Below, one piece after another: positions 9,049 to 17,082 of a stretch of DNA of 59,162 nucleotides. This DNA is from an uncultured archaeon. GTDB lineage: Archaea; Halobacteriota; Methanosarcinia; Methanosarcinales; Methanoperedenaceae. The stretch's first letter is position 1. Each line of letters opens with the position of its first letter. Under the pieces are notes generated by a model. It was not told the origin of the DNA and made no database searches. It worked only from the letters and a program-made list of their open reading frames with translations. The translations under genes and the position numbers were made by a program. The stretch lies in the NCBI GenBank assembly GCA_902386135.1, contig CABMIB010000105.1, positions 1-59,162 on the forward strand, in the 5' to 3' direction.

Positions 9049-9933
9049 ATGATTACCCTACCACAGGATGACAAAATTCTTGCAACATTTAAAGACTGCT
9101 GTGAAAAACTGGACATAGACGGCTCAAGAAAGAACATGGAAGAGCTGGTTATCTACGATATGACCGACGGCACAAGGACATCGACCGAGCTTGAGGGGTC
9201 TGATGCGTATTTTGACGGCGGGCTGTTCGTCATGAGATTCGTTCATTTTCTCAGGGTGCTGGGCGTAAAGAACAGCTACATCAACGTCATACATGAAGGA
9301 CATAAGGAGAGGGTGAACTACAGGGATATTTACGAAGGCATGCGCAGGCATGTTGATATGTACAGGGAATTCTCTAAAATGGATAACGTAAGGCTGAGGT
9401 TCGTGGGTAAGTACGATGTCCGCATCGACCCCAAGGATACGACTTACGACCTGAGAAAAGACCTGAAAGACCTCGAAGACGCAAGCGCAAAGAATCCCGA
9501 GCATACGGTTCACTTCATGATAAATTACTCAACCAGGTGGGCGGCAGAGGAGGGAAAAGAGTTTTTTAAGACACTGCCTGAGGTGAACGTGATCCTCAGG
9601 CATGCCAAAGGCTACGTGAACGGCGATATGTGGCTTTACGGGAAATTGAACAATAATAGCTTTGTTTATGCCCAGAACGGCTCATCCAACATGAACTGGA
9701 GCGACAGGCAGATAATTATGCTCATCTCGCTGTGCCTGAGGAGCATGCTCCTGAACAAAGGGACGCATTTATCCAAAAAATACGAGGGGGATGAAAAAGA
9801 CCTTGTAAGGCAAAAGAGGGAGGTCGAGCTTTCGTTCATCCATAACTCCTTTTACGATGAGTCAGAAGAAACCAAAATGAAGAAAAGGGTGGTCATTTTC
9901 AGCTCTTACGGACCTGAAATATACGAGTTTTAA
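9049..9933 (+). CDS. Divergent cis-prenyltransferase (UppS)-like protein
   Basis: 294 residues from the ATG at 9049. A longer frame opens at a TTG at 8965, but that part overlaps a TATA-like stretch, so the internal ATG is preferred. The order of blocks mirrors undecaprenyl-diphosphate synthase: an N-terminal strand ending in MTDGTR where UppS has MDGNGR, a helix-rich stretch leading to VRLRFVGKYD (cf. VRvrfiGdr), then HTVHFMINYSTRWAAEE (cf. LtLNiAlnYGGRdEI), and a late VILRHAKG-to-NGSSNMNW block. The catalytic Asp appears kept but the surrounding residues are strongly altered. It may make a polyprenyl carrier lipid or may have a derived function. It lies tail to tail with DGGGP synthase. Confidence 0.55.
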   Translation: MITLPQDDKILATFKDCCEKLDIDGSRKNMEELVIYDMTDGTRTSTELEGSDAYFDGGLFVMRFVHFLRVLGVKNSYINVIHEGHKERVNYRDIYEGMRRHVDMYREFSKMDNVRLRFVGKYDVRIDPKDTTYDLRKDLKDLEDASAKNPEHTVHFMINYSTRWAAEEGKEFFKTLPEVNVILRHAKGYVNGDMWLYGKLNNNSFVYAQNGSSNMNWSDRQIIMLISLCLRSMLLNKGTHLSKKYEGDEKDLVRQKREVELSFIHNSFYDESEETKMKKRVVIFSSYGPEIYEF

Positions 9934-9943
9934 CTGCACTCTT

Positions 9944-10780
9944 CTAAGCCCTGAAAGCGCTTCCTATCATAAAAGCAATTATCGCGATCAGCATCGCGAA
10001 TTTAAGCATCCTTCTTGCCTTTTTTGCATTCTTGAAAATCACCGGTATCGAACCGATGAATATGGCATCGGCTATTGAAACCACTGCCAGGTATTGCCAT
10101 CCGAACTGGTGAAGCGGATAATAGGGTATCGGGCTTATCAATACTGCCAGAATTATAAGAAATGCCGCTACGGTGCCCGCTTTCCTTACACCGAGCTTCT
10201 TCGGCAAAGTAGACCGGCCTTTATCGCCTTTAACATCCTCGATATCTTTCACGATCTCACGTCCTGCGATGGATAAAAACACTGCAACCGCGATAATGCC
10301 CGTGATCGTGGTTTTCCCCACGATAACGCCGCCGAATATGAACGCAAGCGCGGTCTGGGTGCCTATGATCATGTTCCCTATGACTTTTTCATGCTTGAAC
10401 CTTAGCTCATAGGCAAGCTGGGATGCAAGCGCGATTATAACAACCAGCAGCACTCCGTAACCCGCGATCGAACTCAGGAAAAGGGAGAGCAAAAAAGAGA
10501 TGGCAAAAAAAACCATTGAAAATGCAAGCGCCTGCCCGGGTCTTAATTCGCCTGAGGGAAGAGGTCTTTCCGGATGGTTAATCCTGTCGTTCTCGTAATC
10601 GAAGTAATCATTTATCGCATTGCCTGCTATGCCGAATAAAAAAGCGACCGCAAAGCCAAGGAAAACAGGAAGGGCATATTTACCTACATCGCTTCCTGCT
10701 CCTATTAAAGCAGATGTGAACACGGCTAACCCGATCATTAAAGAGGTCAGGGGCCTGCCTATATTCAGGTATGGGTTCAT
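9944..10780 (-). CDS. Digeranylgeranylglyceryl phosphate synthase (UbiA family)
   Basis: 278 residues, about eight to nine membrane helices. The first aspartate-rich motif is in NAINDYFDYENDRINHPERPLPSG, and the second in EIVKDIEDVKGDKG, both as in archaeal UbiA-type DGGGP synthases. The enzyme transfers the second geranylgeranyl chain to geranylgeranylglyceryl phosphate to give the archaeal diether lipid core. It follows the L40e gene by 32 bp on the same strand, so they may share a transcript. Confidence 0.88.
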   Translation of the reverse strand: MNPYLNIGRPLTSLMIGLAVFTSALIGAGSDVGKYALPVFLGFAVAFLFGIAGNAINDYFDYENDRINHPERPLPSGELRPGQALAFSMVFFAISFLLSLFLSSIAGYGVLLVVIIALASQLAYELRFKHEKVIGNMIIGTQTALAFIFGGVIVGKTTITGIIAVAVFLSIAGREIVKDIEDVKGDKGRSTLPKKLGVRKAGTVAAFLIILAVLISPIPYYPLHQFGWQYLAVVSIADAIFIGSIPVIFKNAKKARRMLKFAMLIAIIAFMIGSAFRA

Positions 10781-10812
10781 CTACCCATCAACTACTGTAC
10801 GTCAACTACAGT

Positions 10813-10968
10813 TTATGTTCCCTTGCCCTTTAGTTCCTTTGATTTCGGTCTAAGACGAGTATATCCGCATTTCCTGCATCTGGTTGCGCGTGATGAATTG
10901 CGAGCATTGCATTTCATGCATATCTGCATGTGTAAGAGTACTTTTTCCGCTTCCGGGAATCTTGCCAT
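10813..10968 (-). CDS. rpl40e: 50S ribosomal protein L40e
   Basis: 51 residues read from the minus strand; too short for routine gene calling. The sequence begins [12 protein letters not shown] and carries a four-cysteine zinc motif in CMKCNARN...RCRKCGY (C17, C20, C31, C34), followed by LRPKSKE, the standard archaeal L40e layout and length. A GAGGT ribosome site lies a few bases before the ATG. It is a small zinc-binding protein of the large ribosomal subunit. The DGGGP synthase gene follows closely. Confidence 0.93.
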   Translation of the reverse strand: MARFPEAEKVLLHMQICMKCNARNSSRATRCRKCGYTRLRPKSKELKGKGT

Positions 10969-11030
10969 ATTTTACCTCTGGTGGACAGCTTACTATTATG
11001 TCATATGATTTAATCCTTTGCTCAATGAGA

Positions 11031-11105
11031 TTATTTCTTGCTTATAACCTCGCGTATCGTCTTCAATAACATCTCTGAAGTGTAAGGTTTTGTCAAAAAG
11101 GCCTG
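11031..11105 (-). pseudogene. C-terminal fragment of a response-regulator receiver domain
   Basis: The minus strand carries an open stretch reading FLTKPYTSEMLL then KTIREVISKK and a stop (TAA at 11031-11033). The FLTKP(Y/F) lysine-proline and following helix are the end of a CheY-like receiver domain. Everything upstream (toward higher coordinates) is missing and replaced by the IS5-like fragment, so only the last 24 or so codons survive. It is therefore a decayed gene, not functional. Confidence 0.6.
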
Positions 11106-11395
11106 CAGAATCAAGGGTTATGTCTTGATAAAGTTACGATTATGATGAAGTTCGGGAGTTGGTGAAGGAATTCGGTTTTACTGCACATATTCGTTCAAGA
11201 GGAGAAGAAGCAAAAGACATCAAGAAGAAAGCAGGGCAAAAGGCCAGACGCTGGGTTGTTGAGCGGACACGTAGCTGGATGAATCGTTTCCGCCGCATAC
11301 TTATCAGGTGGGAGAAAAGGGCTGATACCTACATTGCCATGTTGCACTTTGCATGCGGGATCATCACATGGCGCGCAACTGGCCTAATGGGATAG
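11103..11395 (+). pseudogene. IS5-family transposase remnant, 5'-truncated and frameshifted
   Basis: The frame from 11159 encodes a typical IS5 C-terminus: HIRSRGEEAKD, then ARRWVVERTRSWMNRFRRIL with the catalytic Glu region, and IAMLHFACG. Upstream, another frame supplies NQGLCLDK and, after one missing G near 11133 (AAAGTTAC where AAAGGTTAC is expected), YDYDEVRELVKEF. So the copy has a one-base deletion and has lost its N-terminal two-thirds. No terminal inverted repeats are seen: the right neighbour begins at the stop codon itself. It is an inactive remnant of an element common in Methanosarcinales. Confidence 0.8.
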
Positions 11396-11523
11396 GCTCT
11401 AAGTACTTCAATGCCTGCAGGGCTTACTCCATAGCAAAATGGCTCCAGTGTACGGAAACCGCCATTGTAATAAAAGCTGATTATCTTCTTTGAGCTTATT
11501 GCAGTGCAAATCAATGGTTTCAT
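11392..11523 (-). pseudogene. Truncated WYL-like gene, N-terminal fragment
   Basis: Starting from ATG 11523 behind a strong GGAGGGGGAC ribosome site, about 43 codons resemble the N-terminus of small WYL-like proteins: an AISSKKIISFYYNGGFRTLEPFCYG stretch in two parts, then SPAGIEVLRAY. Exactly at the IS5 stop codon the family resemblance ends and the frame runs into antisense transposase sequence. The gene has therefore lost its C-terminal part. WYL-type domains sense ligands and regulate transcription or nucleases; this copy is presumably dead. Confidence 0.5.
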
Positions 11524-11694
11524 GTCCCCCCTCCGGCGTCACCCGCATCACGGTGCTCTACGCCCGATTTGATGCTAAATATATATTTGTATACTCTCAT
11601 GCTTAAATCTGGCGATAAAATTTCTGCCAAAGCTATACGCATGCGTAAGATTTATTAGCCTCCAGACTAAACCATTATCTGGGGGTGAACAACA

Positions 11695-11859
11695 ATGGTC
11701 AAAGAAATTGAATGCAGAGATGCGGGTATAGATTGTCCTTTCATGATCCGGGACGAGGACGAGAATGAGTTAGCCTCGCTGGCCCAGCAACATGTCAAGA
11801 ATACGCATCATAAAAACCTGTCAAGGGAAGAAATACTCAAAACTGCAAAGGAGGTGTAG
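11695..11859 (+). CDS. DUF1059 small protein
   Basis: 54 residues, starting MVKEIECRDAGIDC and continuing with FMIRDEDENELASLAQQHVKNTH and LSREEILK. This is the full DUF1059 pattern: two cysteines at the N-terminus and two histidines in QQHVKNTHH, a likely metal-binding or redox set. A GGGGGTGA ribosome site precedes the ATG. Single-gene unit, followed by tRNA-Pro on the opposite strand. Function of the family is not known. Confidence 0.88.
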   Translation: MVKEIECRDAGIDCPFMIRDEDENELASLAQQHVKNTHHKNLSREEILKTAKEV

Positions 11860-11909
11860 GCAAGGATTGCCTACACGAATTTTTATTGTTCGCATGAAAT
11901 AAACTATAG

Positions 11910-11984
11910 TGGGATAGCGCGGATTTGAACCGCGGTCTAAGCGTCCCAAACGCTCAAGGATGGACCAGGCTACCCTACTATCCC
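11910..11984 (-). tRNA. tRNA-Pro (anticodon TGG)
   Basis: On the minus strand the 75-nt sequence folds as a cloverleaf: acceptor stem GGGATAG/CTATCCC with discriminator A, anticodon stem GAGCG/CGCTT (one G-T pair) around loop TTTGGGA with anticodon TGG, and T arm CGCGG-TTCAAAT-CCGCG. The CCA end is not encoded. No intron is seen. A TTTTTATC box at about 12013-12020 upstream is a plausible promoter. Confidence 0.95.
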
Positions 11985-12023
11985 GTCGGGCGTCTAATCT
12001 ACAGCCTGATAAGATAAAAACCT

Positions 12024-12284
12024 TTACTCTTGTCTGGCAGATTCACGACATTCTTTTTCCATGCCCTGTTTTATGCCCCAGGATGCCCACATCAAGCCCA
12101 GTACAGCCACCATTACGAGAATGACAACAAGGACAACGGCGATTTTTTGGAAAAGGCTGAATGACGCAGCGAAGAATGCAACGTAGATTATTGCAAATAT
12201 CAACCCGCCGAATAAAACTGCTATGGACACAGCGACTCTTGGCGCAAGTCCCGGCGGCACTTCCTGGCTTTCATTTTGGCTCAT
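12024..12284 (-). CDS. Small membrane protein, two predicted helices
   Basis: 86 residues with a hydrophilic N-terminus rich in Glu/Gln/Pro, two long hydrophobic segments (about 18-42 and 46-68) and a charged C-terminus with one Cys. It resembles DUF485-type small membrane proteins only in general layout. The gene is isolated between tRNA-Pro and the radical SAM gene. No function is assigned. Confidence 0.6.
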   Translation of the reverse strand: MSQNESQEVPPGLAPRVAVSIAVLFGGLIFAIIYVAFFAASFSLFQKIAVVLVVILVMVAVLGLMWASWGIKQGMEKECRESARQE

Positions 12285-12349
12285 ATATCATACACCTCCC
12301 ATGATATTATTTCGCGCCCGACCTAATAAGATTATATGATGGCTGAGAG

Positions 12350-13984
12350 CTAATAACTGATGTATTCCAGTATATCCTTCTTAATTCCCGCCCTCTTAAT
12401 GATATCCTCCTTATCCCTGTACGGTCTTCCCATTACTATCTTCCCTGCCTGTTTTCTTCCAACGCCCGGTACCTGCTCTATGACTTTAAGTGGCGCCCGG
12501 TTTATATCTACGGGGATAGGGATCCCTGTTATCGACCTGTGCCCGTAGTCTGTCACCATTATGTCGTAAAATCTATTCAACTCAACCTGCGCCGGGATGC
12601 CCGCAAGAAGCGGATAAGTGGCAAGCTGGCGTCCGTATGTTATTTTATCAAAAATCTCTGTGCGCACGTCTCGAAGTATCATCCCGGCTGGCACAAGGCG
12701 GCGCAGCATCGGCAGGTCTATTTCATTCCGTACCTTTTCCTTGTAGCGCAGGAATAAGTCCTTATGCCTTATCACAAGCTCTTCATAGCCGTGCATCGGC
12801 GTTCCTGCGAACGTCATCACCTGCCTGATATTCACTCGGCGCAGCATCAGACCGCTGTCAAGCACTTTTTTCAGGAACTCAAAATTCAGCTCAAACGTCT
12901 TTTTTGTCTCGCCTTTCAAGCCATGCACGAAGTTAATTCCCGGAAGCAGCTCAGGCAGACCGTTCGCACCCCGCGCTGCGCCTGCCTCGTTTAAGAGTTT
13001 TATTGCCTCAAAGACCTCATCAGGCGATGCTTTCAAGTCGTTTTGCCTGATCACTTCGGGATCGGCGCTTTCCATGCCCAGCGCAGCAACATCGCCCGGA
13101 GTATGATACCTCACAATGGTCCTTGCGATGCAGCGGGATTCTTCCGGGAACCTTGCAAGCGTTACCGGGTTTGCGTTGTCCATGTGAAGTACTTTAAGTT
13201 CCGGCGCTGCATCCCTGATGCCACTGTAAAGCTCCTCGATAGCATTAGGGTCAGGAACCCCGTCTTTTGCCCTGTACATGAACAGGTCGGGCTGCCTGCC
13301 TATCCTGAAATAACGCGCTCCCTGATTATATAACGCGCCCGTCTCGCTCACCACATCCTTTACCTCGCGATAATCAGGCTTCCCGTAGAACGGCTCTGTG
13401 CAGAAAGAGCAGTGCGAATGGCGCGGACAGCCGCGGTATGTCTCAAGCTCGCACATCACGTAAGGATAATCGGGATGCTGGCGGAGCACGAACGCACCTT
13501 TCACTCCCCATCTTCCTATTTCGGATGCGGTCCTCATCCTGTGCTGAATGCTGTCGGGGTCTTTCGGATTATCCAGCAGGTCGTAAACAAAAGCCTCTAT
13601 ATCCTTTTTTGCAGGCACGATCCCGGGGATATCCAGTTCCTTTGCCGATGTGCCGCCCTCCTCGCCAAAACCCAGCCTGATGGGTCCACCCAGTATCTTT
13701 ATTCCGTCAAGATGCGAAAGCTCGCTGATCTCCTTCCGGGTTATGGGGGCTGCTCTCAGATACTTCCCGGGCACGGTCATGCCAGCTACTATAACGATGA
13801 TATCGGCTCTGGCCATCTCTTTACCTGAGCGGAGCTGGTCAATGGTGCTATAGAGAATATCCTGCTGTTTTATTCCCCTCTCGACCATTGCCCCGGCTAT
13901 GTACCTGGGGTAGGGCGCAAGATACGGAGGAACGCCAAGGCATGCGGGTTCATCCACGTATCCATCGATGATAAGGGCACGCAT
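12350..13984 (-). CDS. Radical SAM protein with N-terminal B12-binding-like and C-terminal HhH domains
   Basis: 544 residues. The N-terminal 170 residues look like the Rossmann-type domain that precedes many radical SAM enzymes (PPYLAPYPRYIAGAMVERG, then ILGGPIRLGFGE). The cluster motif CPRHSHCSFC (C186, C192, C195) is CX5CX2C, not the standard CX3CX2C. The barrel continues with LKVLHMDNANP and GMESADPEVIRQNDLKA blocks, as in the B12-binding/MiaB-like group. The last 60 residues form a helix-hairpin-helix pair (VDINRAPLKVIEQVPGVGRKQAGKIV split across two hairpins). Nucleic acid contact is suggested by this tail. Gene is divergent from tldE with only 31 bp between. Substrate unknown. Confidence 0.8.
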   Translation of the reverse strand: MRALIIDGYVDEPACLGVPPYLAPYPRYIAGAMVERGIKQQDILYSTIDQLRSGKEMARADIIVIVAGMTVPGKYLRAAPITRKEISELSHLDGIKILGGPIRLGFGEEGGTSAKELDIPGIVPAKKDIEAFVYDLLDNPKDPDSIQHRMRTASEIGRWGVKGAFVLRQHPDYPYVMCELETYRGCPRHSHCSFCTEPFYGKPDYREVKDVVSETGALYNQGARYFRIGRQPDLFMYRAKDGVPDPNAIEELYSGIRDAAPELKVLHMDNANPVTLARFPEESRCIARTIVRYHTPGDVAALGMESADPEVIRQNDLKASPDEVFEAIKLLNEAGAARGANGLPELLPGINFVHGLKGETKKTFELNFEFLKKVLDSGLMLRRVNIRQVMTFAGTPMHGYEELVIRHKDLFLRYKEKVRNEIDLPMLRRLVPAGMILRDVRTEIFDKITYGRQLATYPLLAGIPAQVELNRFYDIMVTDYGHRSITGIPIPVDINRAPLKVIEQVPGVGRKQAGKIVMGRPYRDKEDIIKRAGIKKDILEYISY

Positions 13985-14015
13985 AGGTTATCTTTATCAT
14001 GTTCAACTTTAATTA

Positions 14016-15344
14016 ATGATTCCGATGACCGATATTTTTGAACTTGCATACAAAGCTCTTGGTTATACCGAAGAAGCAGGCGCGGATGAAGTGGAGATCT
14101 TCTGTATTAAGGGCAGGTCTATAATGATAGATGTACAGAGAGATGAAATAGACCTTGCAAAAGAAAGCCTGCTCTCAGGAATCGGAATACGGGCAATAGT
14201 TAACGGAGCTGTGGGGTTTTCAAGCACCAATGACGCATCGCGGGTTAAAGAGGCATGCATTCTTGCAGTGAAATCAGCGCGGGTAAGGAACGGCGACCCG
14301 CAGTGGTCCGGGCTCCCGCAGAAAAAAAAGCCTGCGGACGTTAGCGGGATTTTCGATAAAAAGATAGAGGAGATCAAGATCGAGGCATGTATTGATTATA
14401 CTGCGCAAATGATCGAAGGCGCAAAATCGATACCCTCTGTTATACCCACGTCAGGACATTTCTCCTGCGGCAGTTCAACCCAGTTGATATTGAATTCCCA
14501 TGGTGTCGAGGTAAAAGGGTCTGAGACAAGCATCCAGGGCTCTATAGATACTACGGCAAAAAACTCTGATATATCGACAGCTTCGGAGTTCGATATGTCA
14601 AGGGAACTGGATATTGATTTTTCCGATATAGGGAAAAAAGCATCTCTTCTCGCCTCAAGGTCGCTGAACGGCGTGCGCGCTGAAACGGGAGATACGGCAG
14701 TGCTTCTTGAACCCATGGCTTTTACAGATATCCTTGAGAACACGCTTCTGCCCTCGATAAACGCCGATAACGTACAGAAAGGGCGCTCATCCCTGATCGG
14801 GAAAATGAACAGCAGGATAGCGGCAGGTGAACTTTCTATAACCGATGACGGCACACTTCCCGAAGGCATAGGGACTGCATCCACGGATGATGAAGGGACG
14901 CCGTCAAAAAGGATTGAGATCATAAAGAACGGAACGCTTCGGTCTTTCCTTTACGACTGCTACACTGCGGGAAAGGAGAAAAGAGAAAGCACTGGTAATG
15001 CTATCAGGTCTTCTTTCACATCGACACCTTCTATAGGGACACGTAACCTGATAATCGACCATCCGTCGTTTGATATCATCGCCGAAACCCGAAAGGGCGT
15101 GATCGTAAATACGGTCATCGGGGCGCATACCGCGAATCCCATCTCAGGCGACTTTTCAGTTGAGGCGCGCAATTCTTTTATGATCAGGGATGGCGAGACT
15201 ACTTCACCGATCAAATCGATGATGATCTCAGGGAATATCTTCGATGTGCTCCGGGGTATAGACGGCGTCGGGAAGGATGTAAGAAAAGTGGGGAATATGA
15301 TCACGCCTACTGTCAGGGTGTCGAAAATGAGAGTTGTGGGATAG
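14016..15344 (+). CDS. pmbA: TldE/PmbA homologue
   Basis: 442 residues of the TldD/PmbA family. It has the family core but no HExxxH metal motif, as expected for the TldE partner; the catalytic partner TldD with that motif is at 41809. The pair forms a heterodimeric metalloprotease that unfolds and trims peptides. No ribosome site is seen and the ATG is preceded by TTTAATTA, so a leaderless start is likely. Gene is next to the radical SAM gene, in opposite direction. Confidence 0.88.
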   Translation: MIPMTDIFELAYKALGYTEEAGADEVEIFCIKGRSIMIDVQRDEIDLAKESLLSGIGIRAIVNGAVGFSSTNDASRVKEACILAVKSARVRNGDPQWSGLPQKKKPADVSGIFDKKIEEIKIEACIDYTAQMIEGAKSIPSVIPTSGHFSCGSSTQLILNSHGVEVKGSETSIQGSIDTTAKNSDISTASEFDMSRELDIDFSDIGKKASLLASRSLNGVRAETGDTAVLLEPMAFTDILENTLLPSINADNVQKGRSSLIGKMNSRIAAGELSITDDGTLPEGIGTASTDDEGTPSKRIEIIKNGTLRSFLYDCYTAGKEKRESTGNAIRSSFTSTPSIGTRNLIIDHPSFDIIAETRKGVIVNTVIGAHTANPISGDFSVEARNSFMIRDGETTSPIKSMMISGNIFDVLRGIDGVGKDVRKVGNMITPTVRVSKMRVVG

Positions 15345-15421
15345 TTTTATCCAATTCCGGTTATTTATAAAGAGTAAATGACATCTATTCGATTTTTTAA
15401 ATAGTTCTAACCAGGACCATT

Positions 15422-16804
15422 ATGTGCGGCATAGCAGGCGTAGCAGGAAAAGATTCTGAAAAACTCGTCAAAAAGATGCTCGAAACAATAAGGCACAGGG
15501 GACCGGATGGCTGCGGCACATACTCCCTTGGCGATATAACACTTGGCAACGTCCTGCTTAAAATCACCGGGGACAGAACCCAGCCGCTCCATAATGGCGG
15601 CGCGCTCACATATAACGGGGAGATTTACAATTTCCACGAAATAGCGGAAAAGCTTCATCTGAAAACCGACTCGGACAGCGAGACACTTTTCAAATCAATC
15701 GAATCAACAGGTGCAGAGGCTGCGATCAGAGAACTGGACGGCGACTACGCATTCGCTTACGTTAAGGATGGGGAAACACTGCTTGCGCGTGACACGGTGG
15801 GAGTGAAACCGCTTTATTATGGCGATACTGGCAATATGTTCGCCTTTTCATCTGAGAAGAAATGTCTTTTATCAATTGGAATAAGCGAAATTTTCTCACT
15901 AAAGCCCGGGAATACACTTTCCTACAGAAGCGGTAGGCTCACCGAAAAAAAAGTAACCGGGCTCATTACAGGTGAGCGAGTTAATGATGAGAATACTGCT
16001 TTAAAAGCGTTACTCAATGCAATAGAAAGGGCTGTGGAAAAGCGCAGCTACAGCCCGTGCGCGCTTGCATTCTCAGGCGGTCTTGACAGTTCCCTGCTCG
16101 CTGCGTTGTGCCCCAAAGCAGAACTGTATTCAGTGGGCATGGCAGGCTCGCATGATGTCCGGCAAACGAAAAAGGCTGCTGACCTTCTCGGCTCCAATGA
16201 TAAACTGCACCTCCATGAACTTACTATAGAGGAAGTTGAATCCGCGCTCCCCGATGTGATAAGAGCTGTCGAATCATCAGACCCGTTAAAAGTAAGTATA
16301 GCCATGCCGCTGTTCTTTGCTTCAAAAGATGCCCACAATGACGGGGTTCGCGTAATGCTTTCAGGACAGGGCGCAGATGAACTTTTCGCGGGATATAAAC
16401 GGTACGAATCCATAAAACCCGTTGAGCTTGAAAGCGCGCTTCGGAATGACCTTGATAATATCGCGGCAAATAACCTTGAGCGGGACGATGCCGTGACAAT
16501 GGCGAATGCTGTCGAACTGCGGGTTCCGTACCTGGACAAGGAGGTTGTGGAACTGGCTTTGCGGATCGCGCCGCAGCTTAAGATACGCAGCGGTGTGCGC
16601 AAGTACATACTGCGCCTTGCGGCAGCAAAGCTCCTGCCGGAAGAGCTTACCTGGAAAGAGAAAAAAGCGGCGCAGTACAGCAGCGGGGTTTATTCAGCCC
16701 TGGAGAAGCTTGCAAAGAAAAACGGGTACAGGGGGAGTAGATTTCTGGGAAGGTACCTAGAAGATTTGAGAGAGGGACGGAAAATAGGAAGCATAGATAA
16801 TTAA
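15422..16804 (+). CDS. asnB: Asparagine synthase (glutamine-hydrolysing)
   Basis: 460 residues. The amidotransferase domain starts with the nucleophile Cys2 (MCGIAGVAG) and has RHRGPDG and LTYNGEIYN. The synthetase domain shows the PP-loop LAFSGGLDSS near 215 and SGQGADELFAGY. The protein is shorter than bacterial AsnB (about 550) but typical for the compact archaeal form. It makes Asn from Asp, Gln and ATP. The ATG follows a GGACCATT sequence with weak ribosome-site resemblance. Ends in a repeat-rich intergenic region shared with the convergent hisI gene. Confidence 0.9.
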   Translation: MCGIAGVAGKDSEKLVKKMLETIRHRGPDGCGTYSLGDITLGNVLLKITGDRTQPLHNGGALTYNGEIYNFHEIAEKLHLKTDSDSETLFKSIESTGAEAAIRELDGDYAFAYVKDGETLLARDTVGVKPLYYGDTGNMFAFSSEKKCLLSIGISEIFSLKPGNTLSYRSGRLTEKKVTGLITGERVNDENTALKALLNAIERAVEKRSYSPCALAFSGGLDSSLLAALCPKAELYSVGMAGSHDVRQTKKAADLLGSNDKLHLHELTIEEVESALPDVIRAVESSDPLKVSIAMPLFFASKDAHNDGVRVMLSGQGADELFAGYKRYESIKPVELESALRNDLDNIAANNLERDDAVTMANAVELRVPYLDKEVVELALRIAPQLKIRSGVRKYILRLAAAKLLPEELTWKEKKAAQYSSGVYSALEKLAKKNGYRGSRFLGRYLEDLREGRKIGSIDN

Positions 16805-16828
16805 CGGTTTTTGTATGCTTTAAAATAT

Positions 16829-16920
16829 AAAAAATCTATTTATAAACATTAAAAAACTGAAATAAACATTAAGAAATGATATAAACGTTAAAAACTGAAA
16901 TAGATTTTTATAAACTATCA
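16829..16920. repeat. Intergenic inverted repeat enclosing three 19-20 bp direct repeats
   Basis: Between the convergent asnB and hisI genes, a perfect 12-bp inverted repeat (AAAAATCTATTT at 16830-16841, AAATAGATTTTT at 16898-16909) brackets three tandem copies of ATAAACRTTAA followed by an A-rich tail, starting at about 16841, 16861 and 16880. Spacing of 19-20 bp is close to two helical turns. Could be protein-binding iterons, a paired-end terminator for both genes, or an untranslated RNA. No coding potential is apparent. Confidence 0.65.
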
Positions 16921-16924
16921 ATAT

Positions 16925-17082
16925 ATTTATGCTGATAAAGTTCCTATAGGTTAAGCGCCTGCTTATACTCCAATAGAGATACCACATGTATATTGGCAGG
17001 TTTTCATGCAGCAGGAATGGGGGTTAAATTATTTAAGTAATTTCACCCGCTACCCAATCAAATGAACGACTATTTTTTAAGT
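16925..17082. other. Remainder of asnB-hisI intergenic region
   Basis: About 160 bp without a convincing gene. It contains a weak hairpin, CCAATA...TATTGG, followed by GCAGG, and a TATA-like TTAAATTATTTAA at about 17023-17035. A plus-strand frame over hisI is a shadow. Nothing further is supported. Confidence 0.3.

Noticed and set aside
11101-11420. GCCTGCAG at both sides of the IS5 remnant as a target-site duplication
   Set aside because: The right copy belongs to the WYL-like gene (SPAG codons) and lies outside the junction; the 8-bp match is probably chance.
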